From assembly GCA_022821935.1 (NCBI GenBank), contig JAJECR010000261.1, forward strand, positions 1 to 30,311: a stretch of 30,311 nt of DNA. The letters run 5' to 3'. The stretch's first letter is position 1; every line of letters begins with the position of its first letter. The notes beneath the pieces are model-generated. The model made no database searches and was not told the origin of the DNA. It was given only the letters and a program-made list of their open reading frames with translations. The position numbers were made by a program, and so were the translations under genes. Positions 23,619-30,311 of the stretch are shown here, one piece after another. The DNA is from Candidatus Latescibacterota bacterium (lineage in GTDB: Bacteria > JAAXHH01).

Positions 23619-23644
23619 AAGAAGATCGATCGGAGCCACATTCG

Positions 23645-25048
<1,404 letters not shown>

Positions 25049-25059
25049 AGATCCTCTTC

Positions 25060-25809
25060 ATGAACCTGCTCCTAGTCGGTGGTTCCGGTCTCGTCGGGAC
25101 GGCCGTCACCCCCTACCTCCAGCAACATCACAACCTGCGCGTGCTGGACCTCAAGTCTCCTGAACATGATTTGGAGTATGTCGAAGGGTCCATCGCCGAT
25201 CCCGACGCGGTGCGACGGGCCCTGGACGGCATGGACGGGTTCATCACCATGGCGATGAAGGGCGGACAGGGCGGCCACGACCGGCATCACACCATGGAGC
25301 AGGTGATCGACAATTACACCGTCAATTGCCTGGGTCACCACGTACTGCTGTATACCGCCGCCGAGATGGGCATCATGCGCGGGATCTACACCGGCACCAT
25401 GAGCGTCCACAACCGGCATCGTACCTGGTATCCTTCGGAGGTGGAGGTGCCCCTGGACGGCCCCAACGTCTACGGGCTGACCAAGGGCTTGACGGAGCAG
25501 ATCTGCCGTTACTTCGTACGCGAGTACGACATGAGCCTGCTCGTCTACCGGATCACGGGGCCCTGCAACCGGGCCATGTTCATCGACCGGATCAAGCACC
25601 CGCCTGGCGGGCCGAAACTCTATTACACCGACGAGGAAGACATGGCCGAGGCCTACCTGGCAGGGCTTCGGTTCCTTGACCAGGCCGGCAGCGGCTGCTG
25701 CGAGGTGTTTTTCATTTCCGGCGACGAGAAGCGCGAGGAAATGAATATGGCCAAGGCCCGCGAGCTTTTGGGCTGGGCGCCGATGGCGAGGAAGAAGTTG
25801 GGGATTTGA
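25060..25809 (+). CDS. NAD-dependent epimerase/dehydratase (extended SDR-like)
   Basis: This 249-residue protein has the nucleotide-binding motif LLVGGSGLVGTAV (GxxGxxG) at its start and DLKSPEHDLEYVEGSIAD after the second strand. It also has TGTMSVHN with the catalytic Ser, and VYGLTKGLTEQICRYF with the YxxxK active site. It resembles UDP-sugar epimerases but is shorter than the usual roughly 310 residues, as in compact NAD-dependent sugar dehydrogenase/epimerase homologues. The longer frame that opens at 24847 overlaps cysS in another frame and is not coding there. The ATG at 25060 is 11 nt after the cysS stop, with no strong ribosome site, so coupling to cysS is likely. The substrate is unknown. 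Confidence 0.85.
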   Translation: MNLLLVGGSGLVGTAVTPYLQQHHNLRVLDLKSPEHDLEYVEGSIADPDAVRRALDGMDGFITMAMKGGQGGHDRHHTMEQVIDNYTVNCLGHHVLLYTAAEMGIMRGIYTGTMSVHNRHRTWYPSEVEVPLDGPNVYGLTKGLTEQICRYFVREYDMSLLVYRITGPCNRAMFIDRIKHPPGGPKLYYTDEEDMAEAYLAGLRFLDQAGSGCCEVFFISGDEKREEMNMAKARELLGWAPMARKKLGI

Positions 25810-25834
25810 GGCAAAGGATACCGGGAATACGCGT

Positions 25835-25861
25835 GGTGCAGGTGTTCAGCACCCCTGCGCC
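25835..25861. terminator. Hairpin between convergent genes
   Basis: GGTGCAGG (25835-25842) pairs with CCTGCGCC (25854-25861) with one G-T pair, around an 11-nt loop, in the 72-bp gap between convergent genes. There is no T-run on either side, so termination strength is uncertain. Confidence 0.4.
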
Positions 25862-25881
25862 GACGTACCAGCCCACATTCG

Positions 25882-26574
25882 TTATGGCCGCCTGGCCGAC
25901 ATGCACGCCATTTTCCCCTGTTGCATTTCACACCTGAAATCGATGAACCCCAGGCTGGACAACAGGCCCTTGTGCGTTTCGACGGGCAATCGGCGTGGTC
26001 GCTCGGGGTTGTCCTTCTCGAAGGGGACCACGAAATCCGCGTTGACCAGGATCCCGCCGGGTGCGAGGAGTCCATGTAACTGCCGGTAGGCGGCTTCGAG
26101 GGCGTCGATGCCGCCGAGGTCGTGGAGCGTCTGAAGCGATAACACCGCGTCGAAAGGACCGATACGTTCGGTCCATATGTCATCCCTCAGGTCGGCACGG
26201 ACAAGGCGTATTTCCCGATGGCCGGCCTTTTCAAGCAGTTCCTGCCCATGTAGGACGAGCGCAGGTTCGATGTCGATGCCCGTATATTCGACGGAATCTG
26301 GCGATCCGGCCACGGTCCGCGAATCTCCGGTCTGCGCATCGGCTAACGCATCCAGCACGGACCTGGCGAGTCCCGCCGCGCCAACCCCCAGTTCCAGCAC
26401 CCGAATCACCGTGTGACGCTTTTCCCCGCTCGGTTCTCCACCACCCTCATCACGCCACTGAACAAGCGTCCCCACGACACAATCGGCCATCGCTTCCCGT
26501 TCCGGCCATCGCCGGTCAAGGTCCCGGGTCCACGCGTCGATGTAGTCAGGTCCCGTGAAATCCGACAGCGCCAT
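25882..26574 (-). CDS. Class I SAM-dependent methyltransferase
   Basis: This 230-residue protein contains motif I VIRVLELGVGAAGLA (57-70), a second-strand acidic residue in YTGIDIEPAL (Asp101), and IRLVRADLRDD. FDAVLSLQTLHDLGG and LLAPGGILVNADFV follow (motifs II-III). The order is that of small-molecule or lipid methyltransferases. The target is not evident. The frame continues far upstream (to 27108), but that part is antisense-like Arg/Pro-rich translation of the neighbouring gene's frame. The ATG at 26574 has AAAGGA upstream and the product MALSDFTGPDYIDAW begins the domain. It lies 80 bp downstream of the next minus-strand gene. Confidence 0.9.
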   Translation of the reverse strand: MALSDFTGPDYIDAWTRDLDRRWPEREAMADCVVGTLVQWRDEGGGEPSGEKRHTVIRVLELGVGAAGLARSVLDALADAQTGDSRTVAGSPDSVEYTGIDIEPALVLHGQELLEKAGHREIRLVRADLRDDIWTERIGPFDAVLSLQTLHDLGGIDALEAAYRQLHGLLAPGGILVNADFVVPFEKDNPERPRRLPVETHKGLLSSLGFIDFRCEMQQGKMACMSARRP

Positions 26575-26654
26575 GCAAGGGGTTCCTTTGTCGTAGCGCG
26601 TGGCCAGGCGGTCTGGTCGGTCCGCGTCTGATTTGCGCCCGCGCCACGCACTAG

Positions 26655-28007
26655 CTAGTCGGTCCGCGTCGGCTTGCGTCCGTGGCTGAAAGAATCGAGC
26701 CTCGGCGTATCGGGCGGCCAGTACACCGCTTCGTTCGACTCCTGCCAGGGATTGCCGCAGAAGTTGGTGAGAATATGCCATTCGGCCGCGCCGATGTCGG
26801 GATCGGGATGGAAGAGGAAGCGCTTGAGGCCGGCTTCTTTCGAAGCGCTGAGGATGCCGTGCAGGTCCCGGGCCGGCATGGCGTCGCCGGCGTGGGGCGC
26901 CCGGCCCGTCGAGACCCAGCAGATGCACTTGTCCGTATCGCCGATGGCCTCCAGGGCGCGGCGGGTTTCTCCATACACGATGGTGGAGAAGAACTCGTCG
27001 GGGAACCCCATCTCCATGTCCATCAGGGTGCGCACGCCCGGCAGGTCGATGCCGAAGAGCAGCTTCACCACGTTGAAGGCGTCTTCCTCGGTGAGCGACG
27101 GGTTCCATTTCCGCAGCCGCTGCACCCAGCGGGAGACCGTCCCGTACATGCCGTCGAAGCCCCGGTGCCAGTAATAGTGCTTGGGGAAGATGAAGTCGAA
27201 CCAGGAGGCCATGGCATGGTAGTCCTGACAGGTCAATGAGGAAAAGGCCGCTGTGCGCGGAATCCCTCCGAGTTCCACTTTCCGGTTGAGTTTCCCTACC
27301 TGTTCGGCTGTGGCAGCCATGAATCCAAGGGCGGTTTCGCGGCGTGCGCGGAGCCAGTACAGGGCGTCCTCGTTGATGTCGAAGAGCTGCATGCCCCCCA
27401 GCATGCCGCCCTGTGCGCGGTAGCGAACCTCGGCCGGCGTCAGTTGGTGAAACCGCGTCCGCAGGTGTTCGATGCCCCGCTGCAGCCGGTCCATGTCATA
27501 CCCCAGCGCGGCAAAGCGCTCGTCTTCGCCGGGCCTGATCTCGAAGAGTTCGCCCCCGTGGTGGAAAGCGAGTTCGTAGTGCTGCTCACCCGGCCCGTCG
27601 ATCAGGAACCCGTGGGCCTGGGGCAGGGCGTTCATGGCGTCCTGCACCGCCGCGCCGTGGCCAATCACGCCGTATGGGTCTTCCTCCACGGGACGACGTC
27701 CTCCGCCCAGGCCTGCGCCAAAGGTAATGATATGCCAGCCCCGCTCCCTGGCGTCGTCGAGCATGGCGGAGAAAAGGCGTTCCTTCTCGGGGTCGCGGGG
27801 CGTCTCACCGGGCGGATCGACGCCGAAGGACCGGTACACACCGGGGTCGCTGCCGAAGACCGGGATTCTCGTGCCGCCGTCCAGCTCGAAGTGGAGATAA
27901 CCCACCACGATGCCGGTGACGCCGCCGTCCTGCCACGCGTCGAAGATCCGCTTGTAGTCGGAAATGTACCTTTCGAGGGGGTTGTGGACGAAGATCCAGG
28001 CTTCCAT
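26655..28007 (-). CDS. Large conserved-looking cytoplasmic protein, unknown (possible TIM-barrel)
   Basis: This 450-residue protein has no signal peptide or membrane helix. It starts MEAWIFVHNPLERYISDYKR, and then alternates strand-like and helical segments: GVTGIVVGYLHFEL, GWHIITFGAGLG, GFLIDGPGEQHY, FDFIFPKHYYWHRGFDGM, CICWVSTGRAP, LKRFLFHPDPDIGAAEWHIL. This pattern, with many Asp/His/Trp at strand ends, suggests a glycoside-hydrolase-like TIM barrel. I do not recognise a named family and cannot point to certain catalytic residues. It ends 80 bp before the methyltransferase and begins 18 bp after the bPH-domain gene, so an operon with both is likely. The ATG is preceded by GGAGAC (minus strand). 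Confidence 0.8.
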   Translation of the reverse strand: MEAWIFVHNPLERYISDYKRIFDAWQDGGVTGIVVGYLHFELDGGTRIPVFGSDPGVYRSFGVDPPGETPRDPEKERLFSAMLDDARERGWHIITFGAGLGGGRRPVEEDPYGVIGHGAAVQDAMNALPQAHGFLIDGPGEQHYELAFHHGGELFEIRPGEDERFAALGYDMDRLQRGIEHLRTRFHQLTPAEVRYRAQGGMLGGMQLFDINEDALYWLRARRETALGFMAATAEQVGKLNRKVELGGIPRTAAFSSLTCQDYHAMASWFDFIFPKHYYWHRGFDGMYGTVSRWVQRLRKWNPSLTEEDAFNVVKLLFGIDLPGVRTLMDMEMGFPDEFFSTIVYGETRRALEAIGDTDKCICWVSTGRAPHAGDAMPARDLHGILSASKEAGLKRFLFHPDPDIGAAEWHILTNFCGNPWQESNEAVYWPPDTPRLDSFSHGRKPTRTD

Positions 28008-28025
28008 TTCGGTCTCCTTGACAGT

Positions 28026-28541
28026 TTACGGGCGCCTCAGCGCCTCAAGTAATGCGTCCGGTTCCTTGATGCTGAGCAGCATGGCGTAGTTCTCGGTCGT
28101 CGGCAAATAAACGACGCTCGATTTATCGGTGAGCACCGCGTAAATCCGCCCGCCTCCAGAGCGCCTGAACCAGCCGAGCAGATAACCGGGCACGCCCAGG
28201 CCGTTCGTTCTCAAGCTCAACTTGTACTCGGAACTCTGGTTCATGTCGACCACCACCGCCTGCCCGGCATCGACGGCTGCGAGCGGTATGGTGCGGCTGT
28301 AGATGGGTACGTTCACACGCAGCTTGTCCCCGTCGATCGTTACGGTAGAGTTATACGCGCCGTACAGGAAATAGCCGAACATCGCGGCCAGGATCACAAG
28401 TACAACAGTCGCAATACTCATCGATACCCTTGCTTCTGAAATGTGGAGTAACGTATATACGCCGAACCCTACCATATTCAAGATGATGACTACGAGAATC
28501 AGAGTCGGCGTCGTCCCGATGTCCGTGATGTGTGCGGTCAT
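28026..28541 (-). CDS. Two-helix membrane protein with bacterial PH domain (bPH_5-like)
   Basis: This 171-residue protein has membrane helices at about residues 10-31 (LILVVIILNMVGFGVYTLL) and 39-62 (IATVVLVILAAMFGYFLYG). A soluble beta-rich domain of about 105 residues follows. The domain has the order VTIDGDKLRVNVP, SRTIPLAAVDAG, a Gly-rich GLGVPGYLLGWFRRSGGGRIYA and DKSSVVYLPT, with a final helix ALLEALRR. That is the layout of the small bacterial PH domain. Its function is unknown. A longer frame starts at 28622, but ATG 28541 has an excellent GGAGG five bases upstream and directly precedes the first helix, so I choose it. It lies between two uncharacterised genes of the same strand. Confidence 0.75.
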   Translation of the reverse strand: MTAHITDIGTTPTLILVVIILNMVGFGVYTLLHISEARVSMSIATVVLVILAAMFGYFLYGAYNSTVTIDGDKLRVNVPIYSRTIPLAAVDAGQAVVVDMNQSSEYKLSLRTNGLGVPGYLLGWFRRSGGGRIYAVLTDKSSVVYLPTTENYAMLLSIKEPDALLEALRRP

Positions 28542-28600
28542 GCGTTCCTCCATTGAGGCCGTTCTCGAATCTGGTCCATCCGAAATTACGGGATCTGATC

Positions 28601-29710
28601 TCAGCCGGTCAGCAGTCGACACAGATGGGGTATGAACACCCTATTGTCGGCCGCCGTGTAGATCAACTCGCCGCCCATGCGGCTGAAGCTCTTGCCCATG
28701 CGGTTGTAATAAGCCGGGTCGTCCATGGGCGGCTCGCCGGCGTTCCAGTCCCAGTCCTCTTCCGTGAGATCGTTCACCGCGATGAAAGGCCGCACGGGTC
28801 CGAGTCCGTCCTGCCGCCGCAGGTTGTTGGCGATGGACATGGATTTCTCGAATACCTGGGGCGCCATGATCGAGGAACCGACGGACAGGAACACGCCGCC
28901 GTCGATGCGCGATACGCCCTCGACGAAGACCTGGAAGTCGATCATGCCCCCGCGTCCAAAGGCCGCGCCGCTGGCAAGGGGATGGGTGTAGACAATGTCG
29001 TACCCGATGCCGGGGTGCACGGTGAGAGGTACACCCAGGCGGAACGTGTTCCCGGTCAGCGAGTACGCCTTGAAGGGGTGTGCGACGGTGTGGCGGCCCG
29101 GTTCAATTTGGTGCTGTACGATCGTCTGAAGGAGGTCGGCGCGGGCGGGCATGGCCTCGTCGTCCCCCGGATTGCCGGACCAGTCCGCGAGCACCTTCTG
29201 AAGTTCGGCCGGATCAGGAACGCTGTACCCGTCCTCAACGATCATCCTTCCTATCGATTCCCCGTATCCCATCCCGTCGACCGCGCCGGTCAGCACCGCG
29301 AGGGCGGCATGGCGGCCGGTCTCGTCCCACGTGCCGAAACGACCCTGCGCGACGTGGTTGCGCACGTCCTCTTCGGACCGTCCGTGGAAGGCGTACTCCC
29401 AGTCGTGGATCACCCCGGCGCCGTTGGTAGCCAGGTGGGTGATCCAGCCGGCTTCCATCATGCGCGTGACCACGGGACCGAGCCCGTTCTTCACGAGATG
29501 GGCGCCGTAGGCCAGCATGATGGGAGCGCCAGTGGAACGGGCGGCGCGGATGCGGTCCGCTATCGTTCCGATCTGTGCGGCCTGGCGGGATGAAGCCGGG
29601 GGCAACGGCCCATCGGGATCGACGCGGATATCGTCGATATGGTGCTTGCTTTCCCGGTCCGCCAGGGGTTCGACCTGCACCCTGCGGCCGTCGATGCGCG
29701 GATAGCCCAT
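28601..29710 (-). CDS. Uncharacterised protein with deoxyhypusine-synthase-like motifs
   Basis: This 369-residue soluble protein contains IMLAYGAHLVKNGL (64-77) and THLATNGAGVIHDWEYAF (91-108). These resemble the NAD-binding segments of deoxyhypusine-synthase-like proteins (xxGxxLVxxGL and LVTTGAxxxHD). Later are PLTVHPGIGYDIVYTHPL and GVFLSVGSSIMAPQVFEKS. The similarity is remembered, not computed. A true deoxyhypusine synthase role is unlikely because bacteria lack eIF5A; relatives often act on polyamines or are unassigned. No signal peptide is seen. The gene has a promoter-like sequence upstream and a 59-bp gap to the bPH-domain gene, suggesting it leads a minus-strand operon of up to four genes. 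Confidence 0.7.
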   Translation of the reverse strand: MGYPRIDGRRVQVEPLADRESKHHIDDIRVDPDGPLPPASSRQAAQIGTIADRIRAARSTGAPIMLAYGAHLVKNGLGPVVTRMMEAGWITHLATNGAGVIHDWEYAFHGRSEEDVRNHVAQGRFGTWDETGRHAALAVLTGAVDGMGYGESIGRMIVEDGYSVPDPAELQKVLADWSGNPGDDEAMPARADLLQTIVQHQIEPGRHTVAHPFKAYSLTGNTFRLGVPLTVHPGIGYDIVYTHPLASGAAFGRGGMIDFQVFVEGVSRIDGGVFLSVGSSIMAPQVFEKSMSIANNLRRQDGLGPVRPFIAVNDLTEEDWDWNAGEPPMDDPAYYNRMGKSFSRMGGELIYTAADNRVFIPHLCRLLTG

Positions 29711-29770
29711 GGGCGTCCGATCCGGAGGGGTAATTTATGGAGGAGAGGTTTGATCGCCTGCCTGAAGGCT

Positions 29771-29798
29771 AATATACGGCCGGGGCGGGTCGCGCCAA
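29771..29798 (-). promoter_or_regulatory. Candidate promoter of the 28601-29710 gene
   Basis: On the minus strand TTGGCG (29798 to 29793), a 16-nt spacer and TATATT (29776 to 29771) form a sigma70-like pair about 61 nt before the ATG. The -10 lies in GCCGTATATTA, an 11-mer also found before murD. Confidence 0.45.
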
Positions 29799-29880
29799 CT
29801 TTTTTCGGACGTGGTATTGAAGGTACAGCCGGGGGCGGAACCGATCCGCAGAGGGAGTCGTCCTGGGGGCGGAACCGGCG

Positions 29881-30311
29881 TCAGATGCCGATCTCGACAC
29901 CCTTGACCGACACGCCCTGGCGGGTGATCTCGAGGTCGACCCGGCACGCTTCCGTGTCGATGAGGAGCCGGTAGGCGCCCGGTGTATTCGGAGTGAAAGC
30001 GACGGTATCGAGGACCTGTCCCTTCAGGGACGTGAGGGCCTCGTTGGTTTCGGCCACCGCCCGCTTGACGGCCGCGCCCCGGGGCGTGCCGTGGAACAGC
30101 CGCAGGAACCGCTTCTCGGCCTGAGGACTCTGACGACGCCGTGCGCGGCCGGACTGCAGGGTCAGCTCGAGGATGTTCTCCAGATACGGGACGTTTTCGG
30201 GGGAAACACCGCCTTCTTCGATATCCCGGCGGAGGGCGAAGTAGGGGATCTTCGAATCCGCATCGGCCAGCGTGGAGGTAAAAGCGTCCACTTCATCGAG
30301 CAGCAGTTCAC
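29881..30311 (-). CDS. C-terminal part of an unrecognised protein (5' truncated by window edge)
   Basis: The minus-strand frame is open to the window edge (…ELLLDEVDAFTSTLADADSK), so the GTG at 30291 is unlikely to be the real start. About 142 residues are visible. The first part is helical and charged (YFALRRDIEEGGVSPENVPYLEN, split here as YFALRRDIEEGG and VSPENVPYLEN, then EKRFLRLFHGTPRGAAVKRAV). The end is beta-rich (GAYRLLIDTEACRVDLEITR). I recognise no family. It is followed by a 170-bp gap holding the promoter of the next minus-strand gene. Confidence 0.7.
   Translation of the reverse strand, partial: ELLLDEVDAFTSTLADADSKIPYFALRRDIEEGGVSPENVPYLENILELTLQSGRARRRQSPQAEKRFLRLFHGTPRGAAVKRAVAETNEALTSLKGQVLDTVAFTPNTPGAYRLLIDTEACRVDLEITRQGVSVKGVEIGI

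Larger units (their letters stand above)
23332..23644. other. Intergenic region between the TA locus and cysS
   Basis: These 313 bp carry divergent control signals. TTGAGTATCTG occurs at 23416-23426 and again at 23312-23322 inside the toxin remnant. The cysS promoter-like sequence and leader repeats are listed separately. No T-box features or supported ORF are seen. Confidence 0.5.

Noticed and set aside
23484..23644. T-box riboswitch before cysS
   Set aside because: I see no T-box consensus or specifier/antiterminator stems; only a simple repeat.
26575..27108. N-terminal extension of the methyltransferase frame
   Set aside because: Arg/Pro/His-rich translation overlapping the strongly coding neighbour in another frame; the ATG at 26574 has a ribosome site and starts the domain.

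Overview
This is a protein-coding, GC-rich bacterial window of 30.3 kb with short intergenic gaps. It holds about 25 genes on both strands. I see no rRNA, tRNA, CRISPR array, phage structural gene or transposase. The gene mix is metabolic and accessory: an FtsX-type permease, several GNAT acetyltransferases, a PhyH dioxygenase, a SolA/SoxA-type amine oxidase, a UPF0182 membrane protein, and several proteins I cannot name. That mix, with a few AT-richer genes in a GC-rich background, would suit an uncultivated environmental lineage such as Latescibacterota. This placement is a guess from gene content, not a demonstrated assignment.

Left part (1-9300), patchy and probably accessory. The window opens inside the 3' end of a transketolase gene. 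It is followed by an AT-rich orphan MacB/FtsX-like permease (820-3204). A minus-strand group holds two tandem-GNAT proteins (3323-4324 and 5253-6500) around a putative zinc metalloprotease (4269-5180). A secreted class-C-beta-lactamase-like hydrolase follows (6776-8065). Next is an AT-rich two-gene cassette of unknown function: a 53-residue basic protein and a 244-residue membrane protein, with overlapping ends and its own promoter-like sequence.

Middle part (9309-20930). Minus-strand genes encode an M24 peptidase, a 3-hydroxyacyl-CoA dehydrogenase, a MurD carrying an unusual repetitive insertion, and a TIGR04282/DUF2064-type transferase. The last is divergent from an APH/methylthioribose-kinase-like kinase. 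A plus-strand operon then runs from UPF0182 to a fused alpha/beta hydrolase-OsmC protein, an AcpH-like phosphodiesterase and a flavin amine oxidase; the last three genes overlap at their ends.

Right part (20931-30311). After a small repeat array come a PhyH-family oxygenase and an orphan amino-acid-type binding lipoprotein. Next is a type II toxin-antitoxin locus with an intact XRE antitoxin and a toxin gene destroyed by an internal deletion with frameshift. cysS and an NAD-dependent epimerase-like gene follow. A final minus-strand group comprises a methyltransferase, two large uncharacterised proteins, a bPH-domain membrane protein and a truncated gene at the window edge.

The observations I consider most worth following are the decayed toxin beside its intact antitoxin (23163-23331), the 12-residue tandem repeat inserted into MurD, the unknown small-protein/membrane-protein cassette at 8359-9241, the perfect 16-bp palindrome at 10543-10558, and the cluster of unnamed genes at 26655-29710. 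I did not find clear evidence of a wholly new multi-gene system.
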